A stretch of 64,000 nucleotides of DNA from Pyricularia pennisetigena (taxonomy: Eukaryota; Ascomycota; Sordariomycetes; Magnaporthales; Pyriculariaceae): NCBI RefSeq assembly GCF_004337985.1, contig NW_021940933.1, positions 1 to 64,000 on the forward strand, written 5' to 3'. A model generated the notes under the pieces. The model was not told where the DNA came from. It saw only the letters and a list, made by a program, of their open reading frames with translations, and ran no database searches. Made by a program: the position numbers and the translations under genes. Below are positions 30,777 through 43,054 of this stretch, in pieces. The first letter of the stretch is position 1, and each line of letters opens with the position of its first letter.

Positions 30777-33700
30777 CGTGCTTGAAAAAGTCGTACAGAT
30801 AAGCGTTCCAGGGCCTCCCGTCTGTGTCATCTGGATAAACACAAATATAGGGCACGGCCGACTCCTCGAGAAAGACGCCCTCACGGAGCATAGTGCACAA
30901 ATCTCTGACTGATTCAAATGAGTCGTCGAAGCCGGAAAGTGCTGCGAATGGGGATCGGATTTCGGGCGTAGGGGTGGATAGGGACGCTGGGGTTTGGTTG
31001 CCATTTCCGACACGATACCCGGAAAACGGCAGCCTGTCGTCAGGGGTATTGGCTAAGTGCTGACGAACGTACGTCTGCACGTACCTTTTGAAGATGCTCA
31101 ACGTCTCCCGGTTGTGCTCGCGGAGTATTTCCAGTGCCTCGTGTGGCAGAGGAGGAAGAATGACTTTGGACGACGACTTTTTGATTGTTTCCAGCCACTC
31201 GTTGTCTCGGAATCGGGGACACGGCTGGCGACAGAAGAGATGAGAAAGTACGAGTAAAAGCTCAAGTACAACCTCGTTTGGCCTTTCGTGGACGTTGGCA
31301 CAGAGATTGTGAAGGTAACCGCCTTTTAGAAGTGAATGGAAGGCAAAAACCGAGTTTTCGGTGAAGTACAGGTGGCTGACCAGCCCGGCAAAATTCAGCG
31401 GCGCGCCGAATTCGGACAGCAAGTTCTGCCTTCGGAGACAATCGATTGAGAAGCGAAGATGATGCTTCGCTGCCAACTTTCCGGACGGACCGCCGAGATA
31501 TAACAGACTTTGCGAAAGTAGAGACTGTGCTGTGTCGAGAGAGTAGCGATTGCAATTGGTGTCATTGCAAAGTGATAGGACCCTTAAAACAAGTGAGGTC
31601 GATATCGGGAACTGTCCTCGGATGCTGGGGAGCCGTGAGGACATGATCTCGAATGATCTATGGCTGGAAATATTGAAAACAACATTCCCCAGCAGATCAA
31701 ATCCTCGACGGCCTGCTCGACCGGATGCTTGGCGATAGTTTAAAGCCGAAAGAAACACCGAATCTGCTGAGAACACAACAGTCTTGCAGGGCACGTTGAT
31801 ACCCAATGCCAGGGTTCCAGTGGCAATGACAACTGTCAAATAGCCGCGGCGGCAAAGCATTTCAACCCTAAAGAAAGAGCGAATTAAAAAAAAGCTAGCC
31901 ATAGACATGCGATAACAAGCTCAAGCCCAAAAGGTCACTTACACTTGACGATATTGACGGTTCATGCCGGCATGGTGGACGCCAACGCCCCGTTTTAGGC
32001 CATTGATGAAGGTCGGATGGAGATTCGACCACCTTAGTCTCTTGAGGAGCCCTTCAAGATCCTCGCTCGGGCATGCTCTTGAATCTGCAAAAGAAAATCT
32101 CGGCAGTGGCTGGTCCGGATCGAAGTACTCCCACTTGCTTGCGTCTTTTGTCGTCTGCTCGCGTATTATATCTAACTTGGAGACGTCTTCGTCCAGGGTA
32201 GACCTTTTGACGGCAGCGAGAGCCTTTGTCGACTTTTCTTGCGACCTTTTCCATGTCTCATATTCGCTCATGGTCTTCAACCATTCTTTGCTTGTATTTT
32301 TCCATCTTAATTCGTACTCCTCCAGCTTAGCGATCACGAAACGCATGATCTTTTCGCACTCGCTGCGGTCGTAGTTGAACATGATGGCAGGCAGACCTCG
32401 TCTGTGATGAAGATCCAAGAGGAGTTGCAAATTAGACTCATCAGCCACGGCTTCGCTCTTCTGAACCTGGCGCCGCTTGCTATCTATCGGGCAAGACAAA
32501 CCCTCTCCGTCGCTGTCGAGCATTTTTTGCAGGAGCTCATCTCGGACCACCTCGAAAGGAGACTCTGGTTTTGTCATCCAGGGCAAAAGACAATCTTTCA
32601 GGCTTGACTCCCAATCGATAACATCGGCCTTTTTGACTATTGAAGGCAGAGCAAGCGAGGGATTGAGCTTTTCAGGGATAGGAAATGCTGTAGTCTGATG
32701 CCTGTGCATGCTTTGCCAGAGCGTCAGGCAATCTCGAGCTTCCAAGCTGATATCATCTAGTGTGCCTCGGTTTCTGGAATACTGTTTGTCAACACCTGCA
32801 TGTAAAACGCCGAAATTAAAGGGGCTGGGCTCTCCTACCGATTCACGATGCTGGCAATAGGATGTACAAAAGCAAACGGACTCTGGCTGTCCCCGTCTAG
32901 ACCATTGGTCGAGCTTGTAGCATGTGGAAGGAAGCCGTTGAAATTGCCTGTGGCGTTGATGGACGATGGCTTGTAGATATACTTGCGCAAATCGGAGTAG
33001 CGGGCGGCATGCATCACCAACTCCATTTCGTGTCCTTTGGTCTTTTGAGACTCTCTCAGCCACGCCACAAACTCCTCTGGATTTCCCACTGTAGCTGATA
33101 AGGCAACAATTGGGCAGGGCGCCATCAGGAGTAGCTGCTCCCAGACGACACCCTCCTCTGCTTGCCCAATGCAGTGAACTTCATCAAAAATAATGCGCTT
33201 GATCCGATGAGCCCACGACCTCTGCTTCTCCGCGTTGGGCGATGAAAGCAGCATGATCTGTAGAATGTGTGGCACCGTAATAAGAACTTGACACCCCGCC
33301 GGGTCGTTGACGCGATAATCCCTGGTGTGGATGGCCCACACACTTCTGCTTTCCGGATGTTTGAAGTTCTTCTTGAACCGGCCGTGTACCTCGGCGGCGA
33401 TCTGATTGACAAGGGCTTTGGTGGGTGCAACGTAAACGAGAACGTCATCATCGCTGCTCTGCATCACCCTCTTCATGGCGTAGAATGAGATGAACGTCTT
33501 GCCGGTAGAGGTCGGCGCGATGACGCAGATGCTCTTATCGGCGTCGATGGCATCAAGTACTTTGCGCTGCCATGCGTCTGGCTTGAATGCGACACGCGAA
33601 TCTGGCGCCGAATCGAAGCCGCGCTCCATCTGTGGCCCATAATGCTCAAGTTGGTGCTCGATCGAGGTTGGTCCCTGATACAGGCCCTGAACCCTCGCCT

Positions 33701-34544
33701 TCTCCGTCGAGGCTTGGATTCCGTCGGCCAGCTTGCTCAGCTCCAAGGACAATTTATGTGGCAGACCTTTGGACTTTAGGACGACAAGTCTCGACCAGAT
33801 TTTTGCGATGATATCGGCTAGTTTGCTGTTCTGTCCTAGCTTGACATTCTTCTCAAAAATGGCTAGGAGGAGTGAGCATATATATAGCGATACTTCGTCG
33901 CCGATAAGGTCCTTATTATAGTCGAAATTAGACTCATAGAGCTTTGCCGCTTCAAGTCGTCTGTGCAGGTTGGGCCCCTTCTCTAGATCCTGCTTCTCGA
34001 TCGCCCATCCTTGTTCCGCTGCTGCCAATTCCGTCGACCGGGGAGCCAAGGCTGGGACTGCACGCAAATCTTTTCCTCGGCCTTGTTTATTTTTGGCACT
34101 CGACAACTGCCTCAGCTGCTGTTTCCACGCTGGTATAGCCATCAGGGTTCCGTTGCGAGACAAAACGACGGTTTCCGGACCAGTGGTGCTAAGGCTGTCG
34201 GCGTACCTTTTCGTGGACGCCATAAACCTCTGGTGACGCTTCAAGGCCCACTTGTCTAGCGGCTTGTGCTTCTGCTTCGATAAGGTCTTGGAATTGTGCC
34301 AGTGTGTCGCCTCTCGAAAGATTTTGGACGCGTTTGGCGGCTCGAGTGTGGAAGATGCGGTGATCTTGACATCTTCAAAGTACGGGTCGAAGGCCGGATG
34401 GGTGAATCTGAGCACTGGCTTCGCAGAGTCAATCGACGAGACAGCTTTCTGGGAAGATACTTCGTCCGGTATGCGATCAAGCAAATCCTTCAGGGCCGGT
34501 AAGCAGTCTACCCTTGACGTATTCTTGAGGCTCTGGGAGTACTG
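30313..34544 (-). CDS. DDX60-like DExH-box RNA helicase, 5' end lost to a LINE
   Basis: The model is complement(join(30313..31867,31943..32773,32839..34544)), about 1360 open codons. Motifs in order: EHQLEHYGPQMERGFDSAPD and FKPDAWQRKVLDAID, Walker A APTSTGKT, VYVAPTKALVNQI, DEVH box, SATVGNPEEF, then after a long insert LKRGVGVHHAGM, VIATGTLALGINVP and ASGRAGRRG. This is the Ski2/DDX60 superfamily 2 arrangement; animal DDX60 assists antiviral RNA sensing, and the fungal role is unknown. Introns of 65 and 75 nt have GTAGGA and GTAAGT donors. No ATG opens the frame: it runs into the TAC repeat of a LINE at 34545. The usual N-terminal several hundred residues are missing, so the gene is probably dead or 5'-truncated. 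Confidence 0.85.
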
Positions 34545-36399
34545 AGTAGTAGTAGTAGTAGTATTAGTTAACGCCGGGCTCGGCCCGGCTTGTTAGCCGG
34601 CCGTTAGCAACCTCCCGAGGGGTATCTCGGCGCGCGTTCTATCTTCTTTATTTACACAGGGGGAAAACAAGGAGGGCAGAGGCGGATCGTGCCTGACCGG
34701 GTTCGGGCCCGGTCCTGCTTAGGGGGTTAGTTCACTGACGCGACCCCGTGCCTAAGGTGCACGGAGGGTTCGTCTGACGGCTTGTGCCGTGAAGTGTGGG
34801 TGAAAAGGCAGTAAGTCTATTCCTCGTCAGAGTTCGAGTCGTTTACGATCGGTGTCCCTAGGCGTAAAGTGCGTTCGTGGCGCGCGGGGCGCTGGCGGGC
34901 CGCTCTGGGGCGGGCGCTGAAGTAGTTGGTGGCTATCGAAAACGCCTCAAAGCTTTTCGGTTGCCCGAAGCTTGTCTGGAAGAATTTACAGCGTTGGGCG
35001 CGATATGGCGGCCCGACCGGCCGATCGTTATCAAGCCACGGCCAGTTTCTCCACACCGCCCGCGAAAAGCGGCAGTGCACCGGGTGATCAGGGGAGGTCC
35101 GCTTCCAGCACCAGGCACACGAGGTGTTTGCATCCTGGTGGTTGAAACGGTCATGGTAGGCTTTGAAATCGCCGTGGCCGGTCCTCATGGCCAAATAATG
35201 GCCCAGTAGGGGTCTTGGCAAACGCAGTTCCTCGGGCTCCTTTCTCGGTGTGTATTGGAATTTCCATTCCCTATATGCGGGGGACCGTTCCTTGCATTTC
35301 CTACAGTAAACTATAGTCACAGGGTTGGACCAGACCCTCTAACGGACAGGCCAGCTAGAGCCCTCCTAGTCGCTGGATACCCAGCCTGCCACGTAAATAC
35401 AAGGTTTGCACCTTAAGCCTACCGCATCCACAAAAAGGCCTCTTGATAGACCGACGCGCGCATCCGTCCTCTCCGGCTAAAATAGCATCTCTTCCGCCTA
35501 ACATGCCGACGACATCATCTGCCCCGGTGTACGTCCCTAGTGCGAGTAGAAAGCTTCGAAAAGCCGGCGACACCCCGTACATGTCCATCCACAGCTTAGT
35601 CCCCCGTTGGTTCCTGGGCTAGCCCAGCGCCACAATGTGGACATGAATGCAATCGAGTTCTTCCCGTCCTCCAGACCCGGCGCAGATTCCCAGTGCGAGT
35701 GAGAAGCATGGGGCGCCTCAGTCACACTATTCCACCACGGCCCACCGTCCACGGGGTGTACCAAGGGTGCGAACCAAGGCCGTGCCCACGTTTCTTGCTT
35801 CCCGTTACCCAAAGCCGTCTCCAGCAATGGGCCGACCACGTCTTGCTGTCGGGACCCTTTGGAGACTGCCGCGCCGGCACAGTGCTTCCGGTCCACGTAC
35901 AACTAACCAACCCCCGTAACGGCACTACCTCCTCGCTGCAGGCAATCCCAGAAGGTGTGAGGGGGTGAGAGGGTGCCCTGTCGATTCGAAGAACCGTCGG
36001 GTGGTTCTCAGCCTAATTTCCCTTTCTTTTAAACCGTATTGTCTAGCCTTCCGGGGAAGGACGCCTGCCTTTCCGGCTGGCAAAGTTTTTTGTGCCACGC
36101 TGGCTCGCATCGCGAGATTGGGCCTTGTCTTGTGCGCCTCTATGCGGGTGGCGCGCCGAGCCGCCGATCGGACTCTTCCTTCACCGCGATCAGTGGAAAA
36201 CTCGTCAAAGGGGAGATCTGTCGATTATACATGGGTGTTGCGAGGAAAGGCGTTCCGTGTAGTGACGGTGCTTAGGGCGACAGGTTGAAGAGTTTTTCGT
36301 GTGTGCGCGCCTGTTAGGGCTACAGGCGGAAGTCCCGCGCAAACGTTAACAGCATGGTCCGTGCGCCCATACTGAAAATTTTGTGTACGGGAGAGAGTT
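34545..36399 (-). mobile_element. Tad-like LINE, 3' part
   Basis: The minus-strand element ends in a (TAC)n tail, seen as TAG repeats at 34547-34562, directly against the helicase coding frame. A GC-rich 3' untranslated region (34565-34816) precedes the coding end. From 35320 to about 36399 the sequence is degenerate; a VDRK...GAA-like segment near 35890 may be a damaged RNase H domain. The 5' end was not found. Block A begins at 36400. Confidence 0.7.
34817..35320 (-). pseudogene. LINE ORF2 C-terminal zinc-knuckle domain
   Basis: The 167-codon frame has LLGHYLAMRTGHGDFKAYH, RFNHQDANTSCAWC and SPDHPVHC. These match the C-terminal Cys/His domain of Tad1/CgT1-type fungal LINE polyproteins (GHGDFxxYHxRFNH followed by a C-C-H-C cluster). 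Upstream the frame closes with stops, so reverse transcriptase and RNase H are not intact. It is a decayed retrotransposon piece. Confidence 0.75.
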
Positions 36400-38966
36400 G
36401 TGCTGATTTACTGTACAATGCCACGCCACGGGAACGAAACAGCCGCAGCCAATCACTCTTTCTCACTTCTTTGCAGAATTTGATTTGGGCTTGGAAAACC
36501 CCGACAAGTCGTTGCAACCATCCTTGTATAACGTGGCTTGACAGGGCTCGGCGTTGACTTCGGCTTTTCGGGAAGACCTAGTAACTCAAATGCCTTCAAG
36601 GGCTGTTTTTTGGTAGCGGATCGTTCCGAAATGTCTGGGATTTTTTACGATAGTATGCTCTCAGGATGGTTGGTCTCGGCGCAAAGTGAAAATGCACTCC
36701 GGGATACGCATTTCCCATATTAGTAACGTTAACTTCATGGTTAACTTGGCCCACGTAATCCTATCATGCCCTCGATTTGCTAAGAGAAAATCCTCCTTTT
36801 ATTGGAAGCCCTATAGCAAACCCCGCAAGCATGCTTGTACAATATTGTTCGGTTGCCTGAGGTAGATCAAACCCATCCCCATAACCTTTTTACGCTGCTC
36901 TTTACGCGTCCCCACCGTTACACCATCTCCACTCCTCTCGCCCGACAAGGATTGAGCGACATGCTGCCGTGCCAGTCTTTCAAAATAGGGCTGTGCAAAT
37001 CAAAACAGATGTCATTTGTTGCACTGCCTCTTGGCCAAGAACTGGCATGTATCCTCAGAAACGCCTTAGTAGCAGATGATTGACAGAGAAAATATGCGAC
37101 CTGCTTGGCCAGGGAATGCCCCATTCCCCGGTTGCATGGTTTTGTTCCCGGCAGCAGAAAACACTTGTTTCAACATCCAACAAAATCGTCTCCAACAACT
37201 TTATGACGCACGGGATGATTGGTGCACCGGATACCCGGCGATCGCAGGTTCGTCGTCAGGGCAGAACCTGGTGGCTGTCGAAAACCATATCAAAGATGGG
37301 TAACTTCAGCTGGCTCGTAATCGGAATTGTCAGCATCGAAAAGTTGTTTGGAATTATGGTCGGATGCGAAATATGAAATGTGGGCGGGTTGGACGCTCAG
37401 GTACAACCCGGCGGCATGGAGGCTCAAAAAGTCTATAGACGTACAAAACGATGCCAGAGAGAGGTTGATACAGCTCACGGCCATATCGAATTACAAAAGC
37501 CCGTACCGCAGCCTAAAGATACGGCGCAGCGGAGTGGTTAAAATTAGACAAACGTGATCGGCCTCAAGATGGTCCAGAGCTCGGTTGCGACGCCGGCCGT
37601 TGCAGTGCCCATCCCGGCGCCGTACAGGAGAGAGAGAGAGATTGCTTGTCGGTGCTCAGGAAGGATGCCCTATAGAATGACTGGTAGAAAGATAGAAGAG
37701 GGAAAGTAGGAAAAAATCAAATATAAAACCGACAAGCACAGATTTAGAGATCGCTTTTGCGTTAAGATTAAAATTACAGGTCCACACACCCTTCCTGCAG
37801 AGTATACCCACTACAGCCTGAAATGGCTGGTGACAGTCCTTCGCCAGGTCAGGTTATTCGTGCTAAAACGCTTGCGGCCTGTGAATGCCAAAGGCCGTCT
37901 TCATCAGCCCGATATCCTCGGAAAACACCCTGCTAACTTGACCTCGACCACCCGACTTCCTTATCGAATTGCTGGAATCTACCATATCTGGCTTCCGTTT
38001 TCGTTTGTTCGACGCTAGCTGAACCAGCGGAGGTCGATGTGGCTCCAGTATCAGTGCCCTTTCGAAGTCGATCATCATAACACCGTTGATCTCCGCGTTG
38101 AAAAGCATGTTTGCCCCTCGCACATCCGTGTGGGCCACTCCCAGTTTATGGATTGCGTGCAACGACTGCATCGCCTTGTTTTCGAGCTCTCTCTCCCCAC
38201 TACCCACAATCTCCGTCGCGTCAAGGTCATATCCGCCCCACGAAAAGAACGTCACGTGTACTACGTAGACCCGGTGGTCATAGTAGTATACCCTATTCAT
38301 CAACCGGAGATCGATGGCCCCGAGAAAGACGGGCACATATTCACCTTGGATGGGTTGCAGACGCGTGTAAACCGCCGCCTCGTGCTTAAGGTCCTCGACA
38401 AATGCCTGAACCGTGCCCTTGCCGACAAAGGTATAGCCATAGTCAACCAGGCAAACCTTAAATAATACGCCGCGTGCACCTCCATGCCCCAACGGCGTAA
38501 TCCCGTTGTCCAATGTCCGTTCTAGCTGCTTGAAGAGCAGATTGACGAATTTGATGTGGTCTATCGGATGACGGAGACAGGCGCGGCTTGGGCCACTATC
38601 GCGGTCGCTGTGAGAGCTGGGCTGCCTGTTGTGTAGTGCCATGTTAGGGCATTTTGCGTCGAGTAATCCGCCCTGAACGAGCCCCAACAGACACTTTTGG
38701 GTGCAGTAGGGCCTGTCTTGCTCATTACTTGCTCCTCCGCTCCCACCCTGCGGCCGTCGAGCTAGAATCCGCTCGCTGCGTCGAGCTCCCTGACCTCCCC
38801 GACCTTCTTGACGCATCCGCCGTTCTGTCGGACTCGGCGTGTCTGGCAAATCCGGTCCTGATTCATCGTCTGACGATTCTCCAGGCTCTCTATGTTCGTA
38901 TTCCTTCTTAGGCTCATCTCCCATATGCCGACGTCTTCTTCTCCGGAGAAGATACGGAGATCGATC
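36400..38966. repeat. Block A (equals C; first 920 bp equals B)
   Basis: These 2567 bp match 47697-50263 with at least three substitutions (37585, 37618, 37876) and no indels. The first 920 bp match 45868-46787. All three begin at the same base (GTGCTGATTTACTG). The part 36400-37862 has no recognisable gene; the remainder is the 3' end of the kinase-like gene. The right end is the N at 38967. Confidence 0.93.
37863..38966 (-). CDS. Kinase-like repeated gene, C-terminal part at contig end
   Basis: This encodes the last about 368 residues of the protein described at 49160-51646: the RRRRRRH basic patch, an Asp/Glu/Ser linker, the CTQKCLLGLV cysteine segment and the kinase-like domain with HTDVRGANMLFN. 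It differs from the full copy by one residue near the C-terminus (RPQAF against RLQAF). The 5' part is missing because the sequence ends at the N. Confidence 0.85.
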   Translation of the reverse strand, partial: DRSPYLLRRRRRRHMGDEPKKEYEHREPGESSDDESGPDLPDTPSPTERRMRQEGRGGQGARRSERILARRPQGGSGGASNEQDRPYCTQKCLLGLVQGGLLDAKCPNMALHNRQPSSHSDRDSGPSRACLRHPIDHIKFVNLLFKQLERTLDNGITPLGHGGARGVLFKVCLVDYGYTFVGKGTVQAFVEDLKHEAAVYTRLQPIQGEYVPVFLGAIDLRLMNRVYYYDHRVYVVHVTFFSWGGYDLDATEIVGSGERELENKAMQSLHAIHKLGVAHTDVRGANMLFNAEINGVMMIDFERALILEPHRPPLVQLASNKRKRKPDMVDSSNSIRKSGGRGQVSRVFSEDIGLMKTAFGIHRPQAF

Positions 38967-38967
38967 N
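38967..38967. other. Assembly gap (single N)
   Basis: It joins block A to unit G copy 2. The frame that appears to read across the N is an artefact. Confidence 0.9.
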
Positions 38968-39309
38968 GCAGAGATACGCCTTGATAAGGCACAATTCAAG
39001 GCCATGTCTACTCAGAAACAGAAGAAGACTGGGCAAACACCTACAAAAATCCACGGCGTGCTTAACAATCACTACAAGGTCACCTCGATACGCTTTGTCG
39101 AGAATGTAACTCGCCTGGTCGCACACCAACTCCTGAATGTTTCTGGGAAGGCACCTCTCACGGTTTTCAACTCCAGTTTCGTCGCCACTCTCACTGAGGA
39201 ACAAGTCGATCAGATTGCTTGTAAAGACCCGGAGGTCACAGTCCAGCGCAAAAAAGTCAATCGCGAAATTGCCAACTTGAAGGAAGCCCTCACCCTTCTC
39301 CACTGGTAG
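38968..39309 (+). pseudogene. Dynamin-family GED fragment, copy 2
   Basis: The frame is open from the N to 39309: IRLDKAQFKAM, NHYKVTSIRFVENVTRLVA, LTVFNSSFVATLTEEQVDQIA, then QRKKVNREIANLKEALTLL and stop. This is a better-preserved GED than the 16292 copy, with the terminal helix in frame. The GTPase domain may lie beyond the gap, so this could be the 3' end of a real dynamin-like gene rather than a relic. Confidence 0.7.
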
Positions 39310-40100
39310 CATCGCCAGCATAGTTTTGTTGGGAAAAACAAAATGCCATTGCGTCTCGAAAATAACAGTGACATGACAGGAAGAGAACTTGGATGAAAGA
39401 AGTGGGGTTAATGAAACTGGTGCCTCAGTGCGGGAGTAGTATCATGGTAAGGTACAGGAATGTAGTTGATGCTGTTGTTGTGTAAACTAGTTTATTTTTA
39501 GCTGGATGGCCGTCTCTATTACTGGTCCTAATGTGCTGGTTTTCCATGCGACCAAGTACAGTAGCATTTAGACGGATTACCATCCCCCACTCTCATTTTC
39601 CCCCTGCGCTGCTCTTGCCAGCTTAAACTTGCCAACCATATGAGATCGCTGCCAAAAGGTTTTGCACAGATGGCTGCGTATCTAATATTCTCGTCATATA
39701 AGCTGTCAAGCTGCCTAATCTTGGCTGGGTATTCATCCAAAGCCCATTTCGAAAAGCGAGGCTGGCCAGAGAAAGTGAACGAGAACCAAGCAAGTTGTGG
39801 TGCTGAGAAAAGTCCGAACCAGGCATCAAGTGGGAGAGGACACACAACGTTTAGCCTGTTACGAAGCTGCTCTTTTCCATCATTCTCAACACCAGCGATA
39901 TCCACTGTGTCGCTGGCCCGGACGAATGAACCGCTGCTGCCGCACTGGGGGTGTCCCAAGGCGGCGCCTGTGTTCGAGCATTAAACATATGCAGCTTGGT
40001 GACGTGCCCCTCGCCGTGGTCGGCTCGGAGCACCTGCCACGGCTCGCGTTTATCCGGTCCCAGTACCGACATCCTTACTTTGTACGGAAGGTCGGCGCAC
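38978..40100. repeat. Duplicated unit G, copy 2 (pogo-free)
   Basis: It is homologous to 16287-17334 plus 20254-20360 without the transposon. The TA at 39988-39989 is the empty target site. Homology to copy 1 ends at about 40100, where copy 1 enters the CT microsatellite. The next 180 bp to block Y hold no gene. Confidence 0.85.
39528..39959 (-). CDS. Conserved frame in duplicated unit, unknown (copy 2)
   Basis: This 143-codon frame matches the one at 16875-17306 with the same start and stop. A second overlapping minus frame (39851-40126, CADLPYKVRMSVLGPDKREPW) is conserved at 20254-20360 and could be a neighbouring exon. No domain is recognised. Confidence 0.35.
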   Translation of the reverse strand: MGHPQCGSSGSFVRASDTVDIAGVENDGKEQLRNRLNVVCPLPLDAWFGLFSAPQLAWFSFTFSGQPRFSKWALDEYPAKIRQLDSLYDENIRYAAICAKPFGSDLIWLASLSWQEQRRGKMRVGDGNPSKCYCTWSHGKPAH

Positions 40101-40282
40101 CGCGAATCCTCCACCTCCCAAGCCACAACATGTAAGGCCCGTGGGCAAGAGTATACTGATGGAGCGGATTGATTTTGTTACTTAGTTGCGCTCGAATATG
40201 TGCAGTAGACCGACCAAAAAAGAGGTTCAGCTACACTACTGTACAGTATGTAACAGCATTTACTCTATTATTTTAATTGCAA

Positions 40283-41319
40283 CTATCTTCTCACATGCTT
40301 GCTAAGGTCCTTATATTCTACGACAATCTGTATCCTATAGTCGGTGGTCCGGCCTGTGACGAACACTTCTATCTCGTGCTTCGGAGACGTGTACTTGCCA
40401 TCGGTTCTTCCGAAACCATGATAATTTCTAAAGCTGGTCAAACGCCGTTCCGTGCTCGGCCGAACTCCATCTCGATCCCGGTTCCGCTCCCGAGAAGAAC
40501 CATACGCGACAGACTCATGTCTGTTGTCTACACGTTCCCTACAAGAATCCTCCCTTGTAAAGGCCTTCTCCCATTCGTATTGACGATAACCGTCATCTTT
40601 TTGTTCACTGTAATTTCCGCGTCCTACGTGCACATTTCTCTTTCCCTGTTCTGTGCTTGTTTCCCTGGGCAACGTTCTGGTCTGCGCACCGGGATCGAAT
40701 CGGACACGATTTGTCCCTTCCTTTTTGAGAATTGGTCTTATTGGCAGTTTTTCGTCTGTTTTTTCGGCGTATTTTCCCTCTGAGGTGGTCATTGCTGGCT
40801 GTGCCAAAGGGCGAGAAATGTTGCTCGCGTTTCTCTTCTCATCATCGTCTTTTTTGTTTTTTGACACTGGGAGCGACTTCTTCCCTCTTTTGCATTGTTG
40901 ACGGGAGGTCGATAATTTTGTTCATGTTCTTTTTTCACAGACAAGTGCCTGGCCCCAGACCTCGGCTCCCCAGTTGAGGGATGCTCTAAAATGTCACTTG
41001 CGTTGCTTGTCCGGTCCATTATCCCACCGGACCCGCCTGCCTTGATACGATGTCCATCGACGGGAGTTTTGTAGCCCTTTCGCCGTCGACGTACCTCGTC
41101 AGTTTGACGTGCAAGCTCGGCGATTTCAGGTCGAGAAAGCTTTCCAAGCACGGCGACGAAGTTAGGGAAAACTTCATATACCATTCCAGCTTTATCTAAT
41201 ACACTTGCACTAATGAGGCTGCGATGTATTTTGGTCCATACTGCGTCAGGTGTAACTTTTCCGGAATCCTTTGGCCGGTTTAAGTCGGGCCGATTTGGTT
41301 TCGCAGTACGAGAAGACAT
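40283..41319 (-). CDS. DUF8035-like protein, frame broken at A-rich run (copy 2)
   Basis: Identical to the gene at 25248-26284, including the frame change near 40860. See that entry. In this context the sequence downstream of the stop is unit G flank. Confidence 0.5.
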
Positions 41320-42058
41320 TTGATTCGGGCTGGAATGTTTACTGTATCAGATTTGAGTTTTACGGTTTGTGAATGTATGCTCCCGATACGACAGGAGCGT
41401 AGTGCACGTTCAACTTTAAATTCGTTAAATAGTTCTTTGGACGCAGTGATGGCAGCCCGTTTTGGGGAAATAGCCCAGATTTGGACCTTGACTAGCTGAA
41501 ACTGCGCCAATGCAAACCCCGCGTGTAAAGTATCAACTGTAAGGACGACAGCCCGATCAACATAACCAGAGATTTACGAACGTTTATCTAATAAAACAGC
41601 CTAAAGTGGTTTCGGGGTTTGGAGTTTCTAGAACAAAAGGCCAAAGCTAGCCACGGCACGCTTTAAAAATAAAAAAAACGAGTTGACACGTAGTGATCGT
41701 GTTAAGTATAACGGGGCAAGATTTGTACCACAATGTCAAGGCTAAGTCGACTTGAAGATAACCCAAAAAGAAAGACCAGTCCCGAAAGAGATCCGGTCCT
41801 GAAATTGGCCCGCGGACCGGTAATAGACCGCGATTACCTTTCAAGAAACTCGCATGCCGAGATCCAAAAGCTGCACGGTGAGACTCGAATATAAAAGAAG
41901 CAATTCCCAGGCAGGTGGAACAGCAGAGGTGATGTGCGTCTTTTCTTTCATGCACCAACGCATTCCATTCTTTTACGCGCTGTTCACTACCGGCTTCTGC
42001 ATTAATCTGTTATTCCTACTTTTTTAGCTTCTTCATTTATCTTGGTTCATCATTCGCT

Positions 42059-43053
42059 ATGCGTCACATCTCGGCTTTTACAGTCCCCAGCTTTCTTTCT
42101 ATCTTTGCGATACTAGCTTCGGCTCAAGCGTCCCCAAAACCGACGGAATGCTCGGCGCTTAGTGGAGACGCAACCTCGATTCTGGGAGCCCGCTGCACGC
42201 CTCAGTCTGTTCCGCCTTTGGCCACGTCTTCCCAGAGCCCCGACAATCGCGAAGAAAAAGCAAAGCAGGACCTCAGCTTGACGCAACAACTTTTTCTCGC
42301 ATCAAGGCAAGTGTTTTGCCTTATAGGGGATTTGAGACTCGCGTTTGCCTTTATTTACTCGTGTTTGCTAACAAATTCCAAAGCGCCGCGGACCGGTTTA
42401 ACCTTCTCCCGGACGATTCTCAGTTTGTGTTCAACTTCAACCAAACCCAGGAAGGCGCCGGCGATGGCGGCATGCTTGTAGTCGCAAACCGCAAAACCTT
42501 TCCCGCCTTGGTCGGGACGGGTTCTGGGATGGCCGTTGGTCGTGTGGGACGTAAGTCTGCTCTCTAACCTCGTTCCCCCACCAATGAAACGACCCGGTCC
42601 GACCCACTTTCTAACCCGGAAACAGCTTGTGGCCTCAACACCTTCCACACCCACCCCCGATCGGCAGAGCTGCAACTGGTCGTGCAAGGACGTCTGGTTA
42701 CTGAAATGATGCCCGAAAACGGAATCGTGGACGGCGAAGGAAAGCCCCGCGTCATTAAAAACGAGATTGGAACTTACCAAATGACGCCCTTTTATCAAGG
42801 TTCGGTTCACACGCAGTTCAACCCTGATTGTTCCGATGCCGTCTTCGTAGCTGCTTTTTCCAGCGAGGATCCCGGCGCCGGCCAGGTGGTCGAGCAGACG
42901 ATCGCGTTCACGGACGACCTGATCGCCGCCGCGTTCGGGCAGTCGATTTCTGGCGAAAACCTCGAGGCTGTGCGCAAGGCGATTCCCACTAGCATTGCTC
43001 TTGGGGTCGAAAGCTGCCTGGAAAGGTGCGGTATTGAGAAGAAATCGATGTGA
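42059..43053 (+). CDS. Secreted cupin (spherulin-1/germin-like), three exons, copy 2
   Basis: The model is join(42059..42306,42384..42550,42626..43053), 280 residues, identical to the copy at 27024. The TATA box is at 41890. Here the 3' flank continues normally (ATTTGATGTGGG), which confirms that the gene is complete. Confidence 0.87.
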
Positions 43054-43054
43054 T

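Larger units (their letters stand above)
40280..43054. repeat. Block Y, copy 2
   Basis: This is identical to 25245-28019 at a constant offset of 15035. Here the block has natural flanks on both sides, so this copy shows the true context. Confidence 0.95.

Noticed and set aside
4685..39309. ISG12-like, DDX60-like and dynamin/Mx-like genes as a fungal antiviral cluster
   Set aside because: They are tens of kb apart, two are broken, they share no regulation that I can see, and the assembly order is doubtful. The link comes only from what their animal relatives do.
38839..39309. A 156-codon frame reading across the N at 38967
   Set aside because: It fuses block A antisense sequence to the GED fragment through an assembly gap.
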